From positions 121,383 to 185,382 of the forward strand of contig JBEKVI010000003.1 of NCBI GenBank assembly GCA_049514215.1: DNA of 64,000 bases. The letters run 5' to 3'. The position numbers were made by a program, and so were the translations under genes. The notes beneath the pieces are model-generated. The model was not told where the DNA came from and searched no databases. It saw only the letters and a list, made by a program, of their open reading frames with translations. Below are positions 25,334 to 33,592 of this stretch, piece by piece. The stretch is from BOG-994 sp049514215 (GTDB lineage Bacteria > Pseudomonadota > Gammaproteobacteria > Burkholderiales > Burkholderiaceae_D). How positions within the stretch are numbered: the first letter of the stretch is position 1; every line of letters starts with the position of its first letter.

Positions 25334-25854
25334 GCGCTACCCCGGGGACTATTCGCCCCCAGATGAGCGACTCTCCCCGCCCCGTCGAGTTCGAGGCGGA
25401 TTTCGAGATCGGCGCGCGTCCAATGCTGCGAGCCGGCTGCTCTCTCAGGCCACTCGACGAGGCACAGCGCGTGATCGTCAAAATACTCTCGAAAGCCGGC
25501 ATCGAGCCATTCCCGCGGATCTGTGAATCGATAAAAATCAAAGTGATAGCAGTATAAGCTCAAGTTTTGTCTAAGATCAATACCGCCGGGTATTTCTGCC
25601 ACATACGACTCGACGAGGGTGTAGGTCGGGCTTTTGATCGGACCTTCGATTCCCAGGGTTCGGAGCACCGCCCGCGCAAGGCAGGTCTTGCCTGAACCGA
25701 GGTCGCCCAAGAGATGGATGATCAGGCCCTGCGGATGGGCGCGGATCCAATGGCCGATTCGTTCCCCGAGCGCGCGGGTTTGCTCGGCAGTGGCGAGCCC
25801 CATGAGCCCTTGGGCGAGTGGTGAGGATGCGAGGGAATCTGGGGGATGCGTCAT
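25288..25854 (-). CDS. tsaE: tRNA threonylcarbamoyladenosine biosynthesis ATPase TsaE
   Basis: TsaE is the ATPase that works with TsaB and TsaD to make t6A37 in ANN-reading tRNAs. The 188-residue protein has a P-loop in LLGDLGSGKTCLARAVL, then SPTYTLVESY, HFDFYRFTDPREW, GFREYF and LVEWPERA. The C-terminus after about residue 160 is longer than usual because it runs into the amiC start. TsaD is encoded at 31365-32414. It diverges from queG with only 14 nt between the start codons. Confidence 0.95.
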   Translation of the reverse strand: MTHPPDSLASSPLAQGLMGLATAEQTRALGERIGHWIRAHPQGLIIHLLGDLGSGKTCLARAVLRTLGIEGPIKSPTYTLVESYVAEIPGGIDLRQNLSLYCYHFDFYRFTDPREWLDAGFREYFDDHALCLVEWPERAAGSQHWTRADLEIRLELDGAGRVAHLGANSPRGSACLAAAASLVPGSEP

Positions 25855-25868
25855 ACAATCAGTCAGTC

Positions 25869-27056
25869 ATGAATCACCGAAGTCCATCGCCCCTCCGGCG
25901 GACAACCAACCTGTCCGAGGCGGAGCTTGCCGGGCTCGTCCGGGACATCAAAGCATGGGCGAGTGAACTCGGCTTTGGCCGGGTTGGCATCTCCGATATT
26001 CAGATGTCCGACGCCGAGGAGCACCTTCTGGCTTGGCTAGAAAAAGGCTTTCACGGCGAAATGCATTATATGGCGCGGCACGGGAGGACCCGGGCGCGTC
26101 CGGCCGAACTCGTCGCCGGAACCGTGCGTGTGATCACGGCTGCCCTCGACTATGTGCCCGATACGAACAACGGATGGGTCGAGTCAGGATGGCGGGCGCT
26201 CTCGGAACCAGGGCGCGCCAACGTCTCGGTGTACGCCCGCGGAAGGGACTATCACAAGGTTGTCCGGCAGCGCTTAAAGGATCTTGCACAGCGGATCGCC
26301 GAGGCGGTCGGTCCCTATGGATATCGCGTTTTCAGCGACTCGGCCCCCGTCTTGGAAGTCGAGCTCGCGAGAAAAGCGGGCCTTGGATGGCGCGGCAAGC
26401 ATACTCTGCTGCTGTCCTCGAAGGCCGGTTCGATGTTCTTCCTGGGGGAAATCTTCATCGACCTGCCGCTGCCCGTCGATCTTCCCTTGGTTGCCGAGCA
26501 TTGCGGAACCTGCGCCCGCTGCATCGATGTCTGTCCCACGGGAGCCATCATCGGACCCTACGAGCTTGACGCGCGACGCTGCATCTCGTATCTCACGATC
26601 GAGCTGGCCGGTAGCATTCCAGTGGAACTGCGCGCGCTGGTGGGCAATCGCGTCTATGGCTGCGATGATTGCCAGCTGGTGTGTCCCTGGAACAAGTACG
26701 CCCGAAGCGCAACGGTCGAGGAGTTCCGCTCCAGGGGATTCGACGAGCTGGGATTGATCGAGGCCTTTGCATGGGACGAGCAGGAATTCCTAAGACGCAC
26801 TGAGGGGACGGCGATTCGGCGCATCGGGTTTGAGCGCTGGTCCCGCAACCTGGCAGTAGCGCTCGGGAACGCACTGCGCGAAGAGAAACTGGCTTCTGCG
26901 CGAGTACTGTACGAGGTGGCGCTACGCGCACGGCTTGGCGACCCTTCGGCGGTGGTGCGCGAGCATGTCCAATGGGCGCTAGCGCAAGACGGACGCCCGC
27001 ATGAGCGGGGCGTCCGGATCCCTATCGCGCAAGGAAAAGCCAAAGCGGCATCGTGA
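25869..27056 (+). CDS. queG: Epoxyqueuosine reductase QueG
   Basis: QueG reduces epoxyqueuosine to queuosine in tRNA using cobalamin and two 4Fe-4S clusters. The 395-residue protein carries both cluster motifs, CGTCARCIDVCPTGAI and CDDCQLVCPWNKYA, and the upstream block SDSAPVLEVELARKAGLGW. The start at 25869 matches the family; an upstream frame extension overlaps tsaE and is not used. TACAAT at 25854-25859 is a possible -10 just before the start. Its 3' end overlaps the convergent AEC gene by 35 bases. Confidence 0.95.
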   Translation: MNHRSPSPLRRTTNLSEAELAGLVRDIKAWASELGFGRVGISDIQMSDAEEHLLAWLEKGFHGEMHYMARHGRTRARPAELVAGTVRVITAALDYVPDTNNGWVESGWRALSEPGRANVSVYARGRDYHKVVRQRLKDLAQRIAEAVGPYGYRVFSDSAPVLEVELARKAGLGWRGKHTLLLSSKAGSMFFLGEIFIDLPLPVDLPLVAEHCGTCARCIDVCPTGAIIGPYELDARRCISYLTIELAGSIPVELRALVGNRVYGCDDCQLVCPWNKYARSATVEEFRSRGFDELGLIEAFAWDEQEFLRRTEGTAIRRIGFERWSRNLAVALGNALREEKLASARVLYEVALRARLGDPSAVVREHVQWALAQDGRPHERGVRIPIAQGKAKAAS

Positions 27057-27948
27057 ATATCGACAGGACGGTGCCGGCGGAGATGAGGTAGGCCACAAGC
27101 GGACCATTGCCTCCCATACGCGTGGCCAGAATGTAGGCCGATGACGCGGTCGGCAGAGCGGCAAAGACGACGAGCATCGTGCGTTGCAGGTCGGTCAGAT
27201 TCAAGAGCGGCGCGAAGAGGAGGGCCAACGCCGGAAGGGCGAGGAGCTTGACCGCGAGCCACCACGAGACCAGGGGCCAAGGCATGCGCCCGCCGTCGAG
27301 TCTTAGCCCGGCGCCAACGGCGATTAACCCGAGCGCGATCGATGCTGCGCCGAGTCGGCTCAGGGTTGCGTTGACGAACTCGGGAATGGGAAGCCCCGTC
27401 ACATTGCACAACAGTCCGCCAAGTGTCGCGATGATGAGTGGATTGCGTACCATGGCACTCCAGAGACTCATGCCACCATGGCGCGCCAAGGCATAGACTG
27501 CGGCGGCGTTGCTGATAGGAACGTTGGTACCGAGAAGCAGTGCCATGAGAGCGATGCCCTCGCTTCCGGCCAGGCGACCTGCGATAGCCAGGGCCAGATA
27601 CGAATTGAAGCGAAATGCCGTCTGCACGCCCGAGGCGAAGCTCGCGTGATCGCTACCTCGGGCGAAGACCCGCGCGGCGGATCCTAGCGCAAACCCGGCC
27701 ACGGTGAGAGCGCAGCCCGCGATGACAAAGAGCGTCGTTGCCCTCAGATCGAATTTTGCTGTCGCCGTCGAAATAAAAAGGAGCGACGGGAACAGGACAA
27801 AATAGACGAGCTTTTCTAGGCCACCCCAGAAACCCTCCCCAAAGCGAACCCCTCGATACAGCAAGGCTCCCAGGAAGATGAGAGCGAAATCGGGCAGGAG
27901 TATGAGTGCGAAGGACACGAATCGGCAACCCGAGGCGCCACAACCCAC
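27022..27948 (-). CDS. AEC family transporter (auxin efflux carrier-like)
   Basis: A 308-residue inner-membrane permease with about ten hydrophobic helices, of the AEC family (PDFALIFLGALLYRG at the start, LLGTNVPISNAAAVYALARHGG in the middle, FAALPTASSAYILATRMGG near the end). Bacterial members move organic acids such as malate or malonate; the substrate here is unknown. It ends tail to tail with queG and overlaps it. Confidence 0.85.
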   Translation of the reverse strand: MGCGASGCRFVSFALILLPDFALIFLGALLYRGVRFGEGFWGGLEKLVYFVLFPSLLFISTATAKFDLRATTLFVIAGCALTVAGFALGSAARVFARGSDHASFASGVQTAFRFNSYLALAIAGRLAGSEGIALMALLLGTNVPISNAAAVYALARHGGMSLWSAMVRNPLIIATLGGLLCNVTGLPIPEFVNATLSRLGAASIALGLIAVGAGLRLDGGRMPWPLVSWWLAVKLLALPALALLFAPLLNLTDLQRTMLVVFAALPTASSAYILATRMGGNGPLVAYLISAGTVLSIFTMPLWLFLAR

Positions 27949-27971
27949 CCCGGCAGGGGGTCATGCGGCGG

Positions 27972-27977
27972 TAAAAT
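27972..27977 (+). promoter_or_regulatory. -10-like hexamer upstream of the chalcone-isomerase-like gene
   Basis: TAAAAT lies 60 nt before the ATG of the chalcone-isomerase-like gene in the 89-base divergent gap. No good -35 is seen. It is the same hexamer noted before purM, plsY and the rlmK-like gene. Confidence 0.3.
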
Positions 27978-28037
27978 AAGGCGGAGTCTACCAAAGCGCC
28001 CGCGCTGCATTGGCTTGGCACGGCGCAACTGCCTTCG

Positions 28038-28640
28038 ATGAATATCGCAAACCGCTTCAGTCGTTGCCGGTGGCTCGGGATCCTGGCCTTGCTCGTGCTG
28101 GCCCAGACCGTTCCTGCTCGCACTGTCGAAGGCTATCGGTTCGATGAGACCGCGCGCGTGGGTAATTCCAGCCTTCAGCTCAACGGCGTGGGAGTCAGAG
28201 CCGTCTCGATATTTAAGGGCTACGTGGCGGCCCTCTATGTTGTAGAACGCAGTGGCAGCGCAGACGTGCTCGTGAAAGAGCCCGGACCCAAGCGCCTCGC
28301 CATGCGCATGCTGCTGGGTGCGGATGCCCATACTTTTGTCAAGGCGTTGACGGGAGGGCTTGAGCGCAATTCCACCAGCGAGGAGCGTTCGCATCTGCAA
28401 GCCGAGATCGATCTGTTCAACAGCAATCTCCTCGAGGCCAATGCAGTCAAGCCAGGCGATCTCGTTTACGTCGAGTTCGTGCCTGGATCGGGCACGCATC
28501 TTCTGTTGAACGGACGAAGTCTTGGCACGGTTGTTCGCGGCGAAGCCTTCTACGCGGCGTTCTTGAAGATCTTCATCGGGCAAAACGTTCAGGATCTCGC
28601 GCTCAAGCAGGGCTTGCTTGGGAGTCGAGCCCGCACATGA
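28038..28640 (+). CDS. Exported chalcone isomerase-family protein
   Basis: A 200-residue protein with a Sec-type signal (GILALLVLAQTVPARTV) and a bacterial chalcone isomerase-like domain: FDETARVGNSSLQLNGVGVR, FKGYVAALYVVE, MRMLLGADAHTFVKAL and LVYVEFVPGSGTHLLLNG. Bacterial members are periplasmic and mostly uncharacterised; there is no flavonoid pathway here, so chalcone isomerisation is unlikely. Its stop overlaps the ogt start as ATGA, so the two genes are translationally coupled. Confidence 0.82.
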   Translation: MNIANRFSRCRWLGILALLVLAQTVPARTVEGYRFDETARVGNSSLQLNGVGVRAVSIFKGYVAALYVVERSGSADVLVKEPGPKRLAMRMLLGADAHTFVKALTGGLERNSTSEERSHLQAEIDLFNSNLLEANAVKPGDLVYVEFVPGSGTHLLLNGRSLGTVVRGEAFYAAFLKIFIGQNVQDLALKQGLLGSRART

Positions 28641-29212
28641 GCGCAAGTGCTCTCGCAAACGCGGACCCCAGAGAGGGTTTTGCCGCGATCGTGGCCGCGC
28701 CCTTTGGTGCGATTGGAATTCGCAGCGCACTTGGGCTCGTGACGGAATTGGTGTATCTGCCGCTTGGCTATCGGGACCGGGCTTTTCGCAGCCGTTCCGG
28801 CGCCTTGGCCGCCCGCCAGATTGAACGCTATCTTCTGGATCCGGAGTTCGCCTTCGACCTGCCGCTAGCGCCGGTTGGCACCGCCTTTCAGCAGCGCGTC
28901 TGGGATGCGATCAGACAGATTCCGTGCGGGCAGGTTCGCTCCTACGGAGGGATCGCGAGATTCCTGCGCACGGCCCCGCGCGCGGTCGGCCAGGCATGCG
29001 GAGCGAACTGGTATCCGCTCGTCATTCCCTGCCACCGCGTGGTGGCCTCGGATGGCCTGGGCGGTTTTGGAGGCGACACGTCCAAGCGGGGCGTGGAAGA
29101 CGGCTTCCAACTCGAGATCAAACGCTGGTTGTTGCGCCACGAAGGGGTTCAGATCGGCCCGCTCGAGCGCGCGGCGCCCTCGGACGTATCCGGGATGTCG
29201 GGCAAGCCTTGA
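28637..29212 (+). CDS. ogt: Methylated-DNA--protein-cysteine methyltransferase
   Basis: A 191-residue O6-alkylguanine-DNA alkyltransferase that removes the alkyl group from O6-alkylguanine or O4-alkylthymine onto its own cysteine. The active-site block VIPCHRVVASDG is intact, preceded by the DNA-binding helix region FQQRVWDAIRQIPCGQVRSYG. It has only the C-terminal catalytic part plus a short N-domain, like Ogt and unlike full-length Ada. Translation is probably coupled to the chalcone-isomerase-like gene. Confidence 0.93.
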   Translation: MSASALANADPREGFAAIVAAPFGAIGIRSALGLVTELVYLPLGYRDRAFRSRSGALAARQIERYLLDPEFAFDLPLAPVGTAFQQRVWDAIRQIPCGQVRSYGGIARFLRTAPRAVGQACGANWYPLVIPCHRVVASDGLGGFGGDTSKRGVEDGFQLEIKRWLLRHEGVQIGPLERAAPSDVSGMSGKP

Positions 29213-29296
29213 ACCCGCGCGGGCTTCTGGTATTTCCATCCGGGACCCCTGTCGTCGACGTCGGCCGGGCTTCGACAAACGTGAAACAATGCGCGC

Positions 29297-30205
29297 ATGA
29301 CCGCCAGCGAAGACAACGAGCGCGCCATCGATGGCTTTTGCGACGCACTTTGGCTCGAGGATGGGCTGGCGAAGAATACGCTTGCGGCGTATCGGCGCGA
29401 TCTGAGCAGTTTCGCGCGCTGGCTCGAGCAACGCGGCAAGCCCCTCCTTCAGGCCAGTGAAGAAGATCTGAATCACTACTTCCTCGAGCGCCACGGCAAC
29501 ACGCGTGCGACAAGTTCCAATCGGCGGCTGGCGGCAATGCGTCGATTCTTCCGCATGGCCGTGCGCAATCGACAGATCCAAACTGATCCCACGCGACGCA
29601 TGCGTTCGGCCAAGCAGCCCGCACGATTTCCGAAATCGCTCAGCGAGGCACAGGTCGAGTCCTTGCTCGAGGCACCGGACGTTACGAGCGACCTTGGTCT
29701 ACGCGATCGTGCGATGCTGGAATTGATGTATGCGAGCGGCTTACGCGTCTCCGAACTGGTCGGCAGCCGCACGCTCGACGTGGGACTCCATGACGGCGTG
29801 ATTCGGGTGATCGGTAAGGGGGACAAGGAGCGTCTCGTGCCCATCGGGGATGAAGCCTGCGCGTGGCTTGAGCGCTACCTGTTAAGCGCGCGTCCCCACC
29901 TGTGCCAGGGGCGCGCCCTGGATGCCCTATTCGTTACGGCCCGCACTGATCAGGGGGGCTTCATGACGCGCCAGGCGTTCTGGCATGTCGTCAAGAAGTA
30001 CGCCCTCATTGCCGGGATCCGGGCGCCTTTGTCTCCGCACACGTTGCGCCATGCTTTTGCGACGCATCTGCTCAACCATGGGGCGGATCTGCGGGTGGTC
30101 CAGATGCTCCTTGGCCACAGCGATATCTCGACCACGCAGATCTATACGCACGTGGCGCGCGAGCGCCTAAAGACCCTGCATGCCCGGCATCATCCGCGCG
30201 GATAG
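29297..30205 (+). CDS. xerD: Site-specific tyrosine recombinase XerD
   Basis: XerD works with XerC at dif to resolve chromosome dimers. The 302-residue protein has the N-terminal core-binding domain (LWLEDGLAKNTLAAYRRDLSS) and the catalytic residues: Arg in LMYASGLRVSELV, Lys in GKGDKERLVP, His/Arg in SPHTLRHAFATHLL, His in MLLGHSDIST and the Tyr nucleophile in TQIYTHVARERL. The neighbourhood is chromosomal and no attachment site is visible, so this is the housekeeping recombinase rather than a phage integrase. Confidence 0.95.
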   Translation: MTASEDNERAIDGFCDALWLEDGLAKNTLAAYRRDLSSFARWLEQRGKPLLQASEEDLNHYFLERHGNTRATSSNRRLAAMRRFFRMAVRNRQIQTDPTRRMRSAKQPARFPKSLSEAQVESLLEAPDVTSDLGLRDRAMLELMYASGLRVSELVGSRTLDVGLHDGVIRVIGKGDKERLVPIGDEACAWLERYLLSARPHLCQGRALDALFVTARTDQGGFMTRQAFWHVVKKYALIAGIRAPLSPHTLRHAFATHLLNHGADLRVVQMLLGHSDISTTQIYTHVARERLKTLHARHHPRG

Positions 30206-30223
30206 GATTCGGGCTTTCGGTGC

Positions 30224-30715
30224 ATGGTCAAGCCAACCCACGTCGCCGAGACTCGGGCCACGCGCCTGCTCAGGGAGCATGGCTTGGCATTCACCGAGCA
30301 TGTCTATCCCTACGTCGAGCACGGCGGAACTGCCCATCCAGCCCAATGGCTTGGCTTGGCCGAATACGCGATCATCAAGACGCTCATCATGGAACGGGAG
30401 ACCGGTGAACCGCTGATTGTTCTCATGCACGGCACGCATCGCGTCCTGACCAAGGAGTTGGCAAGACAGATCGGCGCGAAACGCATCGAGCCCTGCGCCC
30501 CGCCGACGGCACAGCGGCATTCGGGTTATTGGGTGGGGGGAACCTCCCCTCTGGCGACGCGCCGGCCCATGCGGGTCTATGCGGAACGCAGCATTTTTGC
30601 GCTGCCGCGAATTTTTCTGAATGGGGGAAAGCGGGGCTACCTCGTGGGACTCGAACCTTCGAGTCTTGGCGCCGTTTTGGAAATTCAGACGGTCGAATGC
30701 GCTTCGCAGGACTAA
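30224..30715 (+). CDS. ybaK: Cys-tRNA(Pro) deacylase, YbaK/EbsC family
   Basis: YbaK hydrolyses Cys-tRNA(Pro) that escapes prolyl-tRNA synthetase. The 163-residue protein shows the family fold: TRATRLLREHGLAFTEHVYP, LGLAEYAIIKTLIME with the conserved Lys, LVLMHG-like strand IVLMHGTHRVLTKELARQIG and SGYWVGGTSPLATRR. It starts 18 nt after xerD. Its stop codon is part of the TAAAAT hexamer before plsY. Confidence 0.93.
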   Translation: MVKPTHVAETRATRLLREHGLAFTEHVYPYVEHGGTAHPAQWLGLAEYAIIKTLIMERETGEPLIVLMHGTHRVLTKELARQIGAKRIEPCAPPTAQRHSGYWVGGTSPLATRRPMRVYAERSIFALPRIFLNGGKRGYLVGLEPSSLGAVLEIQTVECASQD

Positions 30716-30718
30716 AAT
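30713..30718 (+). promoter_or_regulatory. -10-like hexamer upstream of plsY
   Basis: TAAAAT overlaps the ybaK stop codon and lies 38 nt before the plsY ATG. No clear -35 is visible at 16-18 nt, so it is only a candidate. Confidence 0.3.
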
Positions 30719-30756
30719 GGCGGCGCACTGAAGAAGATCTACTGGAGACTTGGTAC

Positions 30757-31356
30757 ATGAATAGCGCCATCGCCGTCGTGCTCGCCTACCTTCTGGGTTC
30801 GATTCCCTTTGCCATCCTGATGAGCCGCGCGTTCAATCTCAAGGATCCGCGGACTTATGGCTCGAGGAATCCGGGCGCGACCAATGTGCTGCGTAGCGGC
30901 AACAAGCTCGCCGCGGGTCTCACATTGGCCTTAGATGGTCTAAAGGGCTTCGCCGCGGTGTGGGCGTGTTCCGAATTCGGTCCCCGGTTTGGGATTGAGG
31001 ATGACGGACTGGCCTTGGTTGCGGTGGCTGTTTTTCTCGGACACCTCTACCCGGTCTTCTTCGGATTCAAAGGAGGCAAGGGGGTTGCGACCGCCTGCGG
31101 GGTGTTGTTCGGTCTTCAGTGGTGGCTTGGGCTCTTCACTCTGGCGACGTGGCTCATCATCGCGTTTTTCTTTCGCTTCTCTTCGCTTGCCGCGCTCGTG
31201 GCCGCGGTGTTCGCGCCCTTTTTCTACGTCCTGATTCTGGGTCCTGACATCATCGCTGTAGCGATTCTCGTCATCGCCGTTTTCGTTGTCTATCGCCATC
31301 GCGTCAACATCGCCAATCTTCTGGCTGGCCGCGAAGGAAAGATCGGGGCGAAGTAG
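30757..31356 (+). CDS. plsY: Acyl-phosphate glycerol-3-phosphate acyltransferase PlsY
   Basis: PlsY transfers an acyl group from acyl-phosphate to glycerol-3-phosphate, the first step of phospholipid synthesis, in the inner membrane. The 199-residue protein has five membrane helices and the three conserved motifs: GSRNPGATNVLRSGNK, GHLYPVFFGFKGGKGVAT and a C-terminal loop ending in YRHRVNIANLLAGRE. The ATG at 30757 gives the family start; the frame continues upstream antisense-like within ybaK and is not used. Confidence 0.96.
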   Translation: MNSAIAVVLAYLLGSIPFAILMSRAFNLKDPRTYGSRNPGATNVLRSGNKLAAGLTLALDGLKGFAAVWACSEFGPRFGIEDDGLALVAVAVFLGHLYPVFFGFKGGKGVATACGVLFGLQWWLGLFTLATWLIIAFFFRFSSLAALVAAVFAPFFYVLILGPDIIAVAILVIAVFVVYRHRVNIANLLAGREGKIGAK

Positions 31357-31364
31357 GGATTGTT

Positions 31365-32414
31365 CTAGCCCACGGGCTCCGTTATGACGTTCACAGCGGT
31401 CAACTCCCATCGTGGCTTGATTGAGAAGCCACTTGCGCGATGCGGTTTCTCAAGCCCCGATTCAATGCGTAACGCACCAGCAAGAGCGATCATGGCGCCG
31501 TTGTCGGTGCACCACTGGAGTTCGGGAAAATAGGTTTCTATGCCTGCCGTGGACGCCGCGGCTTGGAGTGCCTCGCGAAGGCGCCTGTTGGCGCCCACGC
31601 CCCCGGCAACGACGAGACGCTCGAGGCCCGTTTGCTGCACTGCCGCGAGAGTCTTGGCGCACAGCACCTCGACGATGGCCTCCTGGAACGAGGCCGCGAT
31701 GTCCGCCTTGGTCTGCTCGCACACGTTCGACCCGCCTTGGTCGCGCACCGCCGAAAGTACCGCTGTTTTCAGCCCCGAGAAGCTAAAGTCCAGCGTGCCT
31801 GAACGAAGCATTGGGCGCGGCAGAGCGAAGCTTGAAGGGTTGCCGAATTCGGCCATGCGAGAGAGCGCCGGCCCCCCCGGATAGGGTAGTCCCAGCAGCT
31901 TCGCGGTTTTGTCGAAAGCTTCTCCGGCTGCGTCGTCCATCGTCTCGCCCAAGAGACGGTAGTCCCCTACGGCTTCGACCCGCATGAGCTGGGTATGCCC
32001 TCCGGATACCAGAAGGGCAACGAAGGGAAACTTTGGAGGAACATCCGACAGCAGCGGCGAGAGCAGGTGACCTTCCAAGTGATGGATGCCGATCAAGGGT
32101 CGACCCAAGGCGAACCCGAGACCGTAGGCGAAGCCGGTGCCCACCAGCAGCGCCCCCGCAAGGCCCGGGCCGCGGGTATGGGCGATCACGTCAATGGCGC
32201 TCTTTTTACACTGCGCCTGCTCAAGGACATCGTCCAGGAGCGGAACGAGGCGACGGATGTGATCGCGGGATGCGAGCTCGGGAACGACGCCGCCATACGC
32301 TTGGTGCATTGCAATCTGGGAGTGCAGGGCATGCGCAAGCAAGCGGCCGGCGGTGCTGTCGTACAGTGCGACTCCGGTTTCGTCGCAGGAGCTTTCAATG
32401 CCGAGGACTAACAT
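31365..32414 (-). CDS. tsaD: tRNA N6-adenosine threonylcarbamoyltransferase TsaD
   Basis: TsaD transfers the threonylcarbamoyl group to A37 of ANN-decoding tRNAs, together with TsaB and TsaE (tsaE is at 25288). The 349-residue protein has LGIESSCDETGVALYD at the N-terminus, iron-ligand histidines in HHLEGHLLSP, TRGPGLAGALLVG and VALLVSGGHTQL. The start at 32414 fits the family; the frame is open 42 codons upstream into the divergent ybiB leader. It ends 8 nt from the convergent plsY stop. Confidence 0.96.
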   Translation of the reverse strand: MLVLGIESSCDETGVALYDSTAGRLLAHALHSQIAMHQAYGGVVPELASRDHIRRLVPLLDDVLEQAQCKKSAIDVIAHTRGPGLAGALLVGTGFAYGLGFALGRPLIGIHHLEGHLLSPLLSDVPPKFPFVALLVSGGHTQLMRVEAVGDYRLLGETMDDAAGEAFDKTAKLLGLPYPGGPALSRMAEFGNPSSFALPRPMLRSGTLDFSFSGLKTAVLSAVRDQGGSNVCEQTKADIAASFQEAIVEVLCAKTLAAVQQTGLERLVVAGGVGANRRLREALQAAASTAGIETYFPELQWCTDNGAMIALAGALRIESGLEKPHRASGFSIKPRWELTAVNVITEPVG

Positions 32415-32538
32415 GGGGGCGCAAAGCGGCCAATGGACTGGATGGCTGGGTAGTATAGCGGGGTTGTCTTCGGCTTCCTTTGCTGCGGGCACGCTTTCTG
32501 CATTGGTGGGCACCCACCAGGACCATGGAAGGTTACGC

Positions 32539-33567
32539 ATGGAAGGTGACTCCCCGCGCTACGCGCCCTTTATTCGCGATATCGGTCGCGGCCGTGACAA
32601 CGCGACCAGTCTCGACTATAGCCGGGCGTTCGCGATGTGGAGCGGAGTTCTCGAGGGTGCCATCACGGATCTCGAACTGGGCGCGATCCTCATTGCCCTG
32701 CGGATCAAAGGCGAATCCGTCGAGGAGCTGCATGCCTTCTACGAGGCCTCCCAGAAGTACAGCCTTTTGATGGATGTCTCGCGTTCGGGGTTTCCTTATG
32801 CTCCGGTGGTCATTCCGAGCTACAACGGTGCGCGCAACCTACCCAACCTGACTGCGCTTTTGGCGCTGTTGCTCGCACGCCGCGGAGTGCCTGTTCTGGT
32901 GCATGGCAAGGTCGGCGACCGTGATGTCGCACCCGGAATCGTGCCCGCGCGCGTGACGACGGCGGAGGTGTTCGGCGCCATGGGGTTGTGCGCTGCGCAC
33001 GACGGCGCCGAGGTGATTGGCCAACTGGAGCGAGGAGAGCCCGTTTTTGTCCCGATCGAGTCGATCAACCCGGCTCTGGCGCGCGTCATGATGCTGCGCA
33101 AGATCTTGGGTCTGCGCGGCTCGGCGCACACTCTGGTCAAGCTCTTGCAGCCCTTTGCCAATCCGGCCCTGCGCTTGGCGAGCTATACCCACCCTGAGTA
33201 TCAGAAACTACTCGATCGCTTCCTCGTGTTGCCCGATCAGTTCCGCTTGGGCGACGTGTTCCTCATGCGGGGCACCGAAGGGGAGGTGGTCGCCAATACC
33301 CGGCGCCTCGCCCAAGTCGACTGGTACCGAGACGGTCATTCTTCCACGGTCATTGAGGGCCATTCCGGTATCGTGACCGAGATCCCCATCCTGCCCGAAA
33401 GCCGCGATGCGGCCACTACGGCTCGCTGGATTCAGGCAGTGGTTTCTGGTGAATTGCCCGTGCCAGGCGCGATCACACGCCAGATCGATGCCATCATTGC
33501 CGCGTTGGAGGACATGAATGTCCGCAATCGGAGCGGAACTCCGAAAGCCGACAGCATCACGGCCTGA
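32539..33567 (+). CDS. ybiB: YbiB-type DNA-binding protein (TrpD2 family)
   Basis: A 342-residue protein of the TrpD2/YbiB family, which resembles anthranilate phosphoribosyltransferase but in E. coli binds nucleic acids and belongs to the LexA regulon. Typical blocks are ALRIKGESVEELHAFYEA, VVIPSYNGARNLPNLTALLA, LVHGKVGDRDVAPG, EVFGAMGL and LRKILGLRGSAHTLVKLLQP. GGAAGG lies 6 nt before the ATG. TAGTAT at 32451-32456 is a possible -10. No trp genes are nearby, which argues against a tryptophan role. Confidence 0.88.
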   Translation: MEGDSPRYAPFIRDIGRGRDNATSLDYSRAFAMWSGVLEGAITDLELGAILIALRIKGESVEELHAFYEASQKYSLLMDVSRSGFPYAPVVIPSYNGARNLPNLTALLALLLARRGVPVLVHGKVGDRDVAPGIVPARVTTAEVFGAMGLCAAHDGAEVIGQLERGEPVFVPIESINPALARVMMLRKILGLRGSAHTLVKLLQPFANPALRLASYTHPEYQKLLDRFLVLPDQFRLGDVFLMRGTEGEVVANTRRLAQVDWYRDGHSSTVIEGHSGIVTEIPILPESRDAATTARWIQAVVSGELPVPGAITRQIDAIIAALEDMNVRNRSGTPKADSITA

Positions 33568-33580
33568 TCCACGGCGCGGG

Positions 33581-33586
33581 TAAAAT
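33581..33586 (+). promoter_or_regulatory. TAAAAT directly before the rlmK-like gene (possible leaderless start)
   Basis: TAAAAT ends 6 nt before the GTG start at 33593, so a transcript starting 7 nt downstream would begin at the start codon. There is no Shine-Dalgarno. No good -35 is visible. Confidence 0.4.
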
Positions 33587-33592
33587 GGGTTT

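Noticed and set aside
29297..30205. XerD-like recombinase as an integrase of a mobile element
   Set aside because: Length and motifs fit housekeeping XerD, neighbours are core genes, and no attachment repeats or cargo are visible.
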